A DNA stretch of 64,000 nt from Afipia massiliensis (GTDB taxonomy: Bacteria > Pseudomonadota > Alphaproteobacteria > Rhizobiales > Xanthobacteraceae), in the NCBI RefSeq assembly GCF_014203115.1, contig NZ_JACHIJ010000002.1, positions 620,001-684,000 of the forward strand. The letters run 5' to 3'. Below the pieces are notes generated by a model, which was not told the origin of the DNA, searched no databases, and was given only the letters and a program-made list of their open reading frames with translations. Below are positions 18,696-26,030 of the stretch, piece after piece. The position numbers and the translations under genes were made by a program. Position 1 is the stretch's first letter. The number at the start of each line of letters is the position of its first letter.

Positions 18696-20162
18696 ATGAC
18701 AGGTCCTTCAGCTCCCCCTTTAATCGTCTGGTTCCGCGACGATCTGCGGCTCTCCGGCCATCCAGCCCTGCACACCGCCGCATCGAGCGGCGCACCGCTG
18801 CTCTGCCTCTATGTGATGGACGAAGAGAGCGGCTCCCTGTGCCCGCCGGACGGACGTCCCATCGGCAGCGCGTCACGCTGGTGGCTCGCGCAGTCGCTAC
18901 GGAGCCTGCAAGAAAGCCTCACGGCGCGCGGTCAGACATTGGTGCTTCGCCGGGGGCCCGCCGCGAAAGTCATCGCAGACCTTGCGCAGGAGATTCAGGC
19001 ATCTGCGGTCCATTGGATCGAGAGCGATATCCCGAGCCAGGCCGCCGTCGAGCGCGACGTCAGTGCGGCACTCGATGAGATCGGCGTCGCAGCGCGCAGC
19101 TTTCCGAGCGACCTGCTGGTGAAGCCGACGAGCCTCCGCAACAAGGAAGGCCGTGGCCTGCGCGTGTTCACGCCATTCTGGAAACGCGTTCTGAGTATGG
19201 GCGATCCGCCGCAACCCCTGCCCGCACCGAAGACGCTAAAAGCCGGACCAAAGGTTGCCAGCGACGATCTTGCGTTGTGGAATCTTGAGCCGACGCGCCC
19301 CGATTGGGCCGCAGGGCTCCGTGAGACGTGGACGCCGGGCGAAGCCGCGGCGCAGGAGCGCCTCAAGGATTTTCTCGACAACGACATCGCGGGCTACGCA
19401 TCGTTGCGTGACCGTCCCGATCGCGACGGCACCTCAAGGCTGTCGCCACATCTGCGGTTCGGTGAAATCAGTCCGCGTCAGGTCTGGCATGCCGCCAATT
19501 TCGCCGCGGCGAGAAAACCCGCCATCGCCTCCGGTGCCGCAAAGTTCCTGAGCGAGCTTGGCTGGCGCGAGTTCTCGCGGCATTTGCTGTTCGATCTTCC
19601 GCAACTGGCGGAGAAGAATCTTCAGCCGTCGTTCGATGCATTTCCGTGGCGCAGAGATGCGAAAGCCTTGCGCGCATGGCAGCACGGCCGAACCGGTTAT
19701 CCCATTGTCGATGCCGGCATGCGCGAACTCTGGCACACCGGCATCATGCACAACCGCGTGCGCATGGTGGTGGCGTCGTTTCTCGTCAAGCATCTGCTGA
19801 TCGACTGGCGCGACGGTGAGAAATGGTTCTGGGATACGCTGGTCGATGCCGACCCGGGCAGCAATCCCGCAAGCTGGCAATGGGTCGGGGGCTCCGGCGC
19901 CGATGCCGCACCGTATTTCCGCGTTTTCAATCCGATCCTGCAAGGTGAGAAGTTCGATCCAGACGGCACGTACGTGTCGAAGTGGGTGCCGGAACTCGCG
20001 CGTCTTCCGGCCACGCTGATCCATCAGCCGTGGGACGCCACACCGATGGAGCTTGCGGCCGCCGGCGTCACGCTTGGAAAGACCTATCCGGAACCGATCG
20101 TTGATCACAAGGCCGCACGTGCCCGTGCGCTCGCGGCTTACGCCAAAACGCGCTCACCTTAA
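18696..20162 (+). CDS. phrB: Deoxyribodipyrimidine photo-lyase
   Basis: A 488-aa light-driven DNA repair enzyme that splits cyclobutane pyrimidine dimers. The N-terminal antenna domain starts '[16 protein letters not shown]'. The FAD domain includes '[18 protein letters not shown]', '[15 protein letters not shown]', '[25 protein letters not shown]' and '[20 protein letters not shown]', all diagnostic of class I photolyases. It is divergent from the chemoreceptor gene and convergent with a DMT transporter gene, 12 bp apart. Confidence 0.96.
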   Translation: MTGPSAPPLIVWFRDDLRLSGHPALHTAASSGAPLLCLYVMDEESGSLCPPDGRPIGSASRWWLAQSLRSLQESLTARGQTLVLRRGPAAKVIADLAQEIQASAVHWIESDIPSQAAVERDVSAALDEIGVAARSFPSDLLVKPTSLRNKEGRGLRVFTPFWKRVLSMGDPPQPLPAPKTLKAGPKVASDDLALWNLEPTRPDWAAGLRETWTPGEAAAQERLKDFLDNDIAGYASLRDRPDRDGTSRLSPHLRFGEISPRQVWHAANFAAARKPAIASGAAKFLSELGWREFSRHLLFDLPQLAEKNLQPSFDAFPWRRDAKALRAWQHGRTGYPIVDAGMRELWHTGIMHNRVRMVVASFLVKHLLIDWRDGEKWFWDTLVDADPGSNPASWQWVGGSGADAAPYFRVFNPILQGEKFDPDGTYVSKWVPELARLPATLIHQPWDATPMELAAAGVTLGKTYPEPIVDHKAARARALAAYAKTRSP

Positions 20163-20173
20163 GCCTGCTCGCC

Positions 20174-21079
20174 TTAAGCCTTGCGTGCGGCAGTCGTGCT
20201 CCTGTTCACGAGCAGCACCGCCGCCGCGCAGATCACCATGCCGGCGATCGAGAGCATGTCCAGCCGCTCGTCGAACAATACATAGGCCATGATCGCGGTG
20301 ACGCCGGGAACGAGGTAGAACAGGCTCGCGACCTGCGTGGCGGCCGAATGGCGTATCAGCCAGTACAGCAGTCCGATCGATCCGACCGACAGCACGACCA
20401 CCAGCCACAAGAGCCCGAATACGAATTCGTGATTCCAGACGATCACGCGCGTCTCGAACAGCCAGGCGCCGAGAGCAAACAGCAAACCGGCCGACACGAA
20501 CTGAATGAAATTTCCGGAGCGCCAGTCGATGTGGCTGCAGTAGCGCTTCTGATAGAGCGTGCCGAGCGTGATGCTGATCAGGGCGACGCAGGTGGCGAGC
20601 CAGCCCCAGCCCGCGTCTCCCGACAGCGAACGGCCGTGCAGAACGATCAGCGTTCCTGCAAGGCCCATCAACAGCCCCGTCCATTGCAGCGGCGTCACGC
20701 GCTCGCCGAGCCAGCGGTTCGCGAGCGTCGATGTCAGGATCGGCTGCAGGCCCGGGATCAGCGCGGACAATCCCGCCGGCACGGAATGGAAAATCGCAAC
20801 CGCCGTCCCGCCGAGATAAAAGCCATGGACTAGAAGTCCGGAGATCGCGCTGTGCATCACATCAATGCGGTTCGGCCATTTCGCCCGGTAAATGGCCGCA
20901 ATCACGCCCATCAGCAGCACCGCAAGGACCATGCGCACCGCGAGATAGGTCAGCGGCTCGGCTCCGGCCAGCACATACTTGGTGCCGATGAATCCGGTAC
21001 TCCACAGCACGACGAAGACCGCCGGCGCGGCCCGCGCGGCAATCGATTCGAACGTTGACTCGGGCGGCGACGGGCTCAT
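20174..21079 (-). CDS. DMT-superfamily (EamA) transporter
   Basis: A 301-aa inner-membrane protein with ten predicted helices in two EamA repeats. The first half contains 'FVVLWSTGFIGTKYVLAGAEPLTYLAVRM', the second 'FYLVPGVTAIMAYVLFDERLDML', a stretch repeated across this family. It is probably a metabolite exporter; the substrate is unknown. The start at 21079 (MSPSPPES) is preferred over the upstream ATG because it places the first helix near the N-terminus. It is divergent from the formaldehyde dehydrogenase gene. Confidence 0.88.
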   Translation of the reverse strand: MSPSPPESTFESIAARAAPAVFVVLWSTGFIGTKYVLAGAEPLTYLAVRMVLAVLLMGVIAAIYRAKWPNRIDVMHSAISGLLVHGFYLGGTAVAIFHSVPAGLSALIPGLQPILTSTLANRWLGERVTPLQWTGLLMGLAGTLIVLHGRSLSGDAGWGWLATCVALISITLGTLYQKRYCSHIDWRSGNFIQFVSAGLLFALGAWLFETRVIVWNHEFVFGLLWLVVVLSVGSIGLLYWLIRHSAATQVASLFYLVPGVTAIMAYVLFDERLDMLSIAGMVICAAAVLLVNRSTTAARKA

Positions 21080-21188
21080 TTGCGCAACTGCTTGCCCGAT
21101 CCTATGGTGTCGGGCAATCATCAAATATGCCGGGCCACGCGTTCAAAAAACGCAGACCGGCATCATGCAAAGCACAAGGGTTCAGTTC

Positions 21189-22316
21189 ATGGATGTTCGC
21201 GCCGCCGTCGCCATCGCAGCCGGTAAACCGCTCGAGATCACCACCGTTCAACTCGAAGGCCCCCGTGAGGGCGAGGTGCTGGTCGAGATCAAGGCGACCG
21301 GCATATGTCACACCGATGAATTCACCCTGTCCGGCGCCGATCCGGAAGGTCTCTTTCCAGCGATCCTCGGCCACGAGGGCGCGGGTGTTGTGGTTGACGT
21401 GGGTCGCGGCGTCACCAGCGTCAAGAAAGGCGATCACGTCATTCCGCTGTATACGCCGGAATGCCGCCAGTGCCCGTCCTGCCTGTCGCGCAAGACCAAT
21501 CTCTGCACCGCGATCCGCGCCACGCAGGGACAGGGCCTGATGCCGGACGGCACCTCCCGCTTCTCCCTCGGCGGCAAGCCGATCCATCACTACATGGGCA
21601 CCTCGACGTTTGCGAACTACACCGTGCTGCCGGAAATCGCCGTGGCGAAAATCCGTGATGACGCGCCGTTCGACAAGGTCTGCTACATCGGCTGCGGCGT
21701 CACCACCGGCATCGGTGCGGTCATCAACACCGCCAAGGTCGAACAAGGCGCCAAAGCCATCGTGTTCGGCCTCGGCGGCATCGGATTGAATGTGCTGCAG
21801 GGCCTGCGGCTCGCCGGCGCGGACATGATCATCGGCGTCGACATCAACAATGACCGCAAGGCGCGGGGCGAACGCTTCGGCATGACGCACTTCGTCAACC
21901 CGACCGAGGTCGGCAAGGATCTCGTCGCGCATCTGGTCAACATGACCAAGACCAAGGAAGACCAGATCGGCGGCGCGGACTACACGTTCGACTGCACCGG
22001 CAACGTCACCGTAATGCGTCAGGCGCTGGAAGCCTGCCATCGCGGCTGGGGACAATCGATCGTCATCGGCGTCGCCCCATCGGGTGCGGAGATCGCGACG
22101 CGGCCGTTCCAGCTTGTCACCGGGCGGGTCTGGAAAGGCACCGCCTTCGGCGGCGCGCGCGGCCGCACCGATGTGCCGAAGATCGTCGACTGGTACATGC
22201 AGGGAAAGATTCAGATCGATCCGATGATCACGCACGTGATGCCGCTGAGCGACATCAACAAGGGCTTCGATCTAATGAAGAGCGGCCAATCGATCCGCGG
22301 CGTGGTGACGTTCTAG
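21189..22316 (+). CDS. adhC: S-(hydroxymethyl)glutathione dehydrogenase / class III alcohol dehydrogenase
   Basis: A 375-aa zinc enzyme that oxidises S-hydroxymethylglutathione with NAD, the key step of glutathione-dependent formaldehyde removal, and also reduces S-nitrosoglutathione. Catalytic zinc ligands Cys40 (TGICHTDEF) and His62 (LGHEGAG) are visible, as is the structural zinc site 'ECRQCPSCLSRKTNLC' and the NAD-binding GLGGIGLNV. The start MDVRAAVAI matches the family; AAGGG lies upstream. It would deal with formaldehyde from methanol oxidation or demethylation. Confidence 0.96.
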   Translation: MDVRAAVAIAAGKPLEITTVQLEGPREGEVLVEIKATGICHTDEFTLSGADPEGLFPAILGHEGAGVVVDVGRGVTSVKKGDHVIPLYTPECRQCPSCLSRKTNLCTAIRATQGQGLMPDGTSRFSLGGKPIHHYMGTSTFANYTVLPEIAVAKIRDDAPFDKVCYIGCGVTTGIGAVINTAKVEQGAKAIVFGLGGIGLNVLQGLRLAGADMIIGVDINNDRKARGERFGMTHFVNPTEVGKDLVAHLVNMTKTKEDQIGGADYTFDCTGNVTVMRQALEACHRGWGQSIVIGVAPSGAEIATRPFQLVTGRVWKGTAFGGARGRTDVPKIVDWYMQGKIQIDPMITHVMPLSDINKGFDLMKSGQSIRGVVTF

Positions 22317-22364
22317 GTCAAGCTCGAAACGGTAATAGCGCAGCGCTCGCTCAACACGCGATGG

Positions 22365-22486
22365 CGTCCCCGCGAAAGCGGGGACCCATCACCACCGAAC
22401 GTCGTGGTGATGGCAGGAAGATTGCTCCAGCATCTCGCGCTTATTGAGAACCCAGGGAGTATGGGTCCCCGCTTTCGCGGGGACGA
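22365..22486. repeat. Paired palindrome repeat, family A, copy 1
   Basis: The ends are inverted copies: CGTCCCCGCGAAAGCGGGGAC at the left and GTCCCCGCTTTCGCGGGGACG at the right, about 80 bp apart. Each arm is itself a hairpin. A second copy with the same internal order (CCATCACCACCGAACG..., AGGGAGTATGGGT) is at 23104-23228, and a partial one at 51258. Confidence 0.85.
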
Positions 22487-23103
22487 CGATCCGTTATTCC
22501 GTCTCGCGCGAAGACGCGCGCCGAAATGACGCCCTCCAGAAACATTTCGTGATGGGGACAGAAATCCCCGCACCCCGAACCGCTCTTATGTTCGAGACGT
22601 CCTGCTCGTGAGGGGCGCTTCTCGAGGGCGCTCATGAGGCGGAGCAGGATGCGGCGCCCGCGCGCGTGGTTCGCAGCCATGTCGTCCGGGAGGCTGGGGT
22701 CACCGTCCGGGCCAACTACGTGGCTCTGCCGTTCGCGGCTGGACGCGGCGAGGATGAAGGCGGCGAAAGCCGGCCGGATCGGGACGTGAAAGCGTCCGTC
22801 CTCACCCGGAAGTACGGTCCCCTCGCCCAAAATCGCCGCTGATGGAGCGCCGCAAGGCGATGCGCTTCCGGAGGTTCACCGTCTCGCACGCGGTGCCGGA
22901 AGCGAAACAAGACAAGGTGCGCCTCGCGGCGCTCCATGCCCCTCGCTTTTTAAGGGGCGCGAACGAGGCAAGCCTCGCGCGCGCGTTTGAGGGGCAAAAC
23001 TAAAAGCTCACCTCGCGCGTGACGCGAGAACGATGAGGCGTGGCTGTTTGAAAATCGAATCGGACAAGTGGGAGTGACGCGCGCTGTCGCATCACACTCA
23101 ATG
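22487..23103. other. Gene-free, strongly folding region between two palindromic repeats
   Basis: No convincing coding frame in 617 bp. The stretch 22842-22937 folds as nested arms: an outer 18-bp stem with one mismatch (22842-22859 with 22920-22937), a perfect 9-bp stem (22863-22871 with 22896-22904) and an inner 5-bp stem (22877-22881 with 22891-22895). Bases 23038-23063 recur, inverted, at 51503-51529. Candidate structured RNA or mobile non-coding element. Confidence 0.6.
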
Positions 23104-23228
23104 TCGTCCCCGCGAAGGCGGGGACCCATAACCATCGAACGAGGTGATGATGGTACGAAGCCTGCTCCGGCATGTCCCTCAAATCGATAATTCAGGGAGT
23201 ATGGGTCCCGGCCTTCGCCGGGACGACA
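23104..23228. repeat. Paired palindrome repeat, family A, copy 2
   Basis: Same architecture as 22365-22486: a CGTCCCCGCGAAGGCGGGGAC arm, interior with CATCGAACG and AGGGAGTATGGGT, and an inverted arm GTCCCGGCCTTCGCCGGGACG. The pair encloses the non-coding stretch 22487-23103. Confidence 0.85.
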
Positions 23229-23295
23229 TGGAGAGAGATTGCGAGACTGCAACTCCAATTTTAGTTGGGCGAGACGCCCCAGCACGATGGAAATT

Positions 23296-23739
23296 TCAGA
23301 AGAACTCTTCCGGACACGGATCAACAATCTGCCAGAGATCCCTGCCGTTCTTGATCTTCTTCATCTCGTTGGTGAGGCCACCGTTGCGGCTGATCCACGA
23401 CTTCACAGTCTGAGGGTAGTACGACATCAAATCCGTCGTCCCCGCGCTGCTGTTGACCTTGAGGCCGAATGTGTAGGCCTTGTCGTAATAAGCCAGATGA
23501 AAGCCGAGGCTGGCGCGCGGCGTCACGCAGATCTTGTTCATCGGCACGATGCCGAACACCATCGTACAGGCCGAATTGCAGATGCCGTCGATGATGACGC
23601 GCTCACCCCGCGCGCGGATGCGCTGGTACTTGGCCTTGTACTCTTCGACATATCCGCCGTGATCGCGCGTGATGCGCAGGTCCGCATGCGCGGGGCCGCT
23701 CAACGCGATCAAAATCGTAGCTGGAACCCAAAATCGCAT
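23296..23739 (-). CDS. Secreted ClpP-like (COG3904-type) hypothetical protein
   Basis: A 147-aa protein with a signal peptide (MRFWVPATILIALSGPAHA). The mature part resembles the ClpP/crotonase fold of periplasmic COG3904-type proteins: 'RGERVIIDGICNSACTMVFG' with Ser56 in the nucleophile position, and 'ASLGFHLAYYDKA' with His81. Only three short blocks of the fold are visible, so catalytic activity is uncertain. It is divergent from the DUF6065 gene. It may be a small periplasmic protease or a binding protein derived from one. Confidence 0.65.
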   Translation of the reverse strand: MRFWVPATILIALSGPAHADLRITRDHGGYVEEYKAKYQRIRARGERVIIDGICNSACTMVFGIVPMNKICVTPRASLGFHLAYYDKAYTFGLKVNSSAGTTDLMSYYPQTVKSWISRNGGLTNEMKKIKNGRDLWQIVDPCPEEFF

Positions 23740-23937
23740 GTCGGAAATGACCTGGCGTCAAACGGGACGAAACAGATGAAGCCCAACTTTGGCTTTGTTG
23801 TGTTGGAATTTCGTTAAGGGGGATGGGTGGCGCGAGGATGGCCCGCCCTTCGGATTTCGTTCGAATGCAGTGCAAATCCAAGCGGCGCGTCGTTGCTGGT
23901 CCGCATTGCGCCAGCATAGGAGTAGCGAGCAAGCAAT

Positions 23938-24711
23938 GTGAATGATAACATCAAGCTGGATTACATTCCACCTCATGATTTTGAGACTGTTGCCGTTATG
24001 CCCCCGCCTGACACCTCGCAATTGCTGACGTTTCGCTGCCCGAAAGAACTCGAAGGTCTGTTGCCGCCGCCGATCCCTGCGGCGCAGGGCTTGCCGGACT
24101 GGCTGAAAACCATGCCGCAAGAGGTGTCCAGCGAGATTATGGGGGGCCAGAACGACACTGTGAAGCGTTGCCCGCCGTTCGTGGATGCGATGACGTCGGG
24201 TTTTCTGATCCCGCTGATCTGCGATATCAAGTTCGAGAACGGCGAGTTTACCTGGGACAATGATTTGCCGCCATGCGGTACGATCAATTTCCCGCGCTCT
24301 CCGCTGGGGCTGCACGACAGCACTCAATTGACGGGCACGCCGTTCTTCGAACCCGACCGCTTCGTGATCAAGTTTCACAATCTCTGGACCATCGAAGCGC
24401 CGGAGGGTTACTCCCTGCTGTTCACGCATCCCGTCAACAGGTTCGATTTGCCTTTTACGACGCTGACGGGATGGGTCGATTGCGACAACTATCGCGATGG
24501 CTGGATTCACTTTCCGGCGCGGTGGCGCGACACCAATTTCAGTGGCGTACTGCCGAAAGGAACGCCGGTCGCTCAATGCTTTCCGGTGAAGCGGGAAAAA
24601 TGGAGTTTGCAAACCGCGGTTTTCACGGAAGAGGACACGCAGCGCACGCACGATCTCATAGGCCTGATGTCTCGCGAGACCGGCGTTTACCGGCGTCGGT
24701 TTCGGGTCTAG
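23938..24711 (+). CDS. DUF6065-like protein
   Basis: A 257-aa soluble protein from a GTG start. The dense conserved blocks 'FVDAMTSGFLIPLICDI', 'LWTIEAPEGYSLLFTHPVNR', 'LTGWVDCDNYRDGWIHFPARW' and 'GVLPKGTPVAQCFPVKRE' look like an enzyme or binding fold with cupin-like beta strands, and I associate them with DUF6065, which has no known function. It is followed by two long palindromes and convergent with a TPR gene. The DUF assignment is from memory of the blocks and should be checked. Confidence 0.7.
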   Translation: MNDNIKLDYIPPHDFETVAVMPPPDTSQLLTFRCPKELEGLLPPPIPAAQGLPDWLKTMPQEVSSEIMGGQNDTVKRCPPFVDAMTSGFLIPLICDIKFENGEFTWDNDLPPCGTINFPRSPLGLHDSTQLTGTPFFEPDRFVIKFHNLWTIEAPEGYSLLFTHPVNRFDLPFTTLTGWVDCDNYRDGWIHFPARWRDTNFSGVLPKGTPVAQCFPVKREKWSLQTAVFTEEDTQRTHDLIGLMSRETGVYRRRFRV

Positions 24712-24717
24712 TGATCC

Positions 24718-24771
24718 GATTCTAACATTCGCATCCCGTTGCAGCAGCACTCTTTTGCGAATGTTAGAATC
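24718..24771. repeat. Long palindrome 1 (16-bp perfect arms)
   Basis: GATTCTAACATTCGCA and its exact complement TGCGAATGTTAGAATC, separated by 22 bases. It shares the core ACATTCGC with the next palindrome. It lies between convergent genes, so it may act as a bidirectional transcription stop, but the shared core suggests a repeat family. Confidence 0.8.
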
Positions 24772-24789
24772 AAAGGACCAAATACATTT

Positions 24790-24867
24790 GAGTGGAGGTT
24801 TGGATTTGACATTCGCTTCACCGAAGGCGTGGTCAGCCGGGTAGCGAATGTCAAATCCCCTCCACTC
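24790..24867. repeat. Long palindrome 2 (about 25-bp arms)
   Basis: Left arm 24790-24817, beginning GAGTGGAGG and ending GATTTGACATTCGCT; right arm 24843-24867, beginning AGCGAATGTCAAATC and ending CCTCCACTC. They are complementary except for a few bases in the middle. The loop is 25 bases. Confidence 0.8.
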
Positions 24868-24874
24868 GTAACGG

Positions 24875-25726
24875 TCAGTTGTTCCGGACGCGTAAAAAAT
24901 CCAGCGTCGCGCTTGGCTGCAGGAAAATTCGCCCGTGCGATACAGACACCATCGCTATAACTGCATGGGCGGCTAACTTGCTCAACCCGTGGGTGGCTGT
25001 GCGAAAGAGTGCTTCCGCTTCCTCCGGCTGCCGGAGTTCAAGCAAGCATTTCCCGAGACGGATCCGCGTATCATCCAGGGGCTTCATAGCTAGCGCGCGG
25101 CGGTAGAGGTCCGCGGCCCGTCCGTAGTCGCCGTCCCATATCACCGCCGCCGCAAGAGCCAGCAGAGCGTCGTGATGCGTCGGCTCCGCCGCGTGGACTT
25201 TGGCAAACACCGCCTGCGCCCGGATACGCTCGTTGCGGTCCGCCAGAGCGTATCCCAAGGCAAGTTGCAGATCGGCCGATTGCGGCTCGAACGTCAGCCC
25301 GCTCTCGGTGACGGTCATCGCCTCGTCAAATTGTCCGCTCTTGCGCAACTGGAGTGCGAGTTCGACAAACGCCGGAATGTAGTGAGGTCGTCGGGCGACG
25401 GCGCGCCGCAAATGATCCAGCGCTTCGTCTCGGCGGCCGACAGTGGCGAGCATGCCCGCAAGCAAGGTTTCGATCGATGGCTCGTCGGTCCTGCGCGCGA
25501 ATTTCGCCAGGTGCACGATGGCCTCGTCGAGGCGATTTTGCGCCAGAAGAGCGCGCCCAAGGATTTCTGCGGCAAGCGTGTTGCTGCGATCGGATTTCAG
25601 GACTTGCGACGCGAGCTGTTCTGCTTCCCCAAGTTGCTGCATCTGCAACGCCAGCATCGCCTTTGCGAGCGCGGGAGGGGGTAGCCTGTTTCGTTCCGGA
25701 GAAGAGTTCTTTGACATCGGTTTCAT
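24875..25726 (-). CDS. Tetratricopeptide-repeat protein
   Basis: A 283-aa protein built of about seven TPR-like helical pairs, for example 'NTLAAEILGRALLAQNRLDEAIVHLAKFA' and 'PHYIPAFVELALQLRKSGQFDEAM'. No signal peptide or membrane helix is seen, so it is probably a cytoplasmic scaffold. An in-frame ATG at 25717 is an alternative start. It lies just upstream (in the minus sense, downstream) of a decayed tRNA-Arg copy. The partner is unknown. Confidence 0.85.
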   Translation of the reverse strand: MKPMSKNSSPERNRLPPPALAKAMLALQMQQLGEAEQLASQVLKSDRSNTLAAEILGRALLAQNRLDEAIVHLAKFARRTDEPSIETLLAGMLATVGRRDEALDHLRRAVARRPHYIPAFVELALQLRKSGQFDEAMTVTESGLTFEPQSADLQLALGYALADRNERIRAQAVFAKVHAAEPTHHDALLALAAAVIWDGDYGRAADLYRRALAMKPLDDTRIRLGKCLLELRQPEEAEALFRTATHGLSKLAAHAVIAMVSVSHGRIFLQPSATLDFLRVRNN

Positions 25727-25735
25727 AAGGATCGC

Positions 25736-25812
25736 TGGCGCGCTCCGAGAGGTTCGAACTCCCTACCCTCGGAATCGAAATCTGATGCTCTATCCAGCCG
25801 GGCTAGGAGCGC
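25736..25812 (-). pseudogene. Decayed tRNA-Arg (UCG) copy
   Basis: 77 bases including CCA, differing at 7 positions from the intact tRNA-Arg at 34361-34437. The acceptor stem keeps pairing through a compensatory change (GCGCTCC/GGAGCGC), but the D stem (GCCC against GAGC) and the anticodon stem (TCAGA against TCCGA) each have one mismatch. It could be a weakly functional second gene or an old att remnant. Confidence 0.6.
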
Positions 25813-25932
25813 ATGACGGCTTCAATAGGTTAGACCGGGTCACCGCGCAACCCGCTTGCACAGTCTGCGCCAGGGCACACTTGTTTTTTAGTCTTTGGAT
25901 TTGTTGCCGACTTATCAATCATCCTGCCACCT

Positions 25933-25973
25933 CGTCATCCCGGGCTGCGTCCTGGCGCAGACCCGGAATGACG
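25933..25973. repeat. Intergenic palindrome, CGTCATCCCGGG family
   Basis: CGTCATCCCGGG ... CCCGGAATGACG around a 17-base loop. Related in design to the palindromes at 7809 and 54670. The rest of the gap between the tRNA copy and the dehydrogenase gene shows no gene. Confidence 0.7.
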
Positions 25974-26030
25974 GTAGGTGAACGCAGCGAAAGTCAAAAC
26001 GACTCGCGCCACGCGCCGGAAGGCGGCGAC

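Noticed and set aside
22313-22937. Small minus-strand open frames in the repeat region
   Set aside because: They cross palindromes and the nested stem-loop, and the predicted peptides look like translated repeat sequence.
22365-23228. Possible CRISPR array
   Set aside because: Only two palindromic copies with long, unequal spacing; no regular repeat-spacer pattern and no cas genes.
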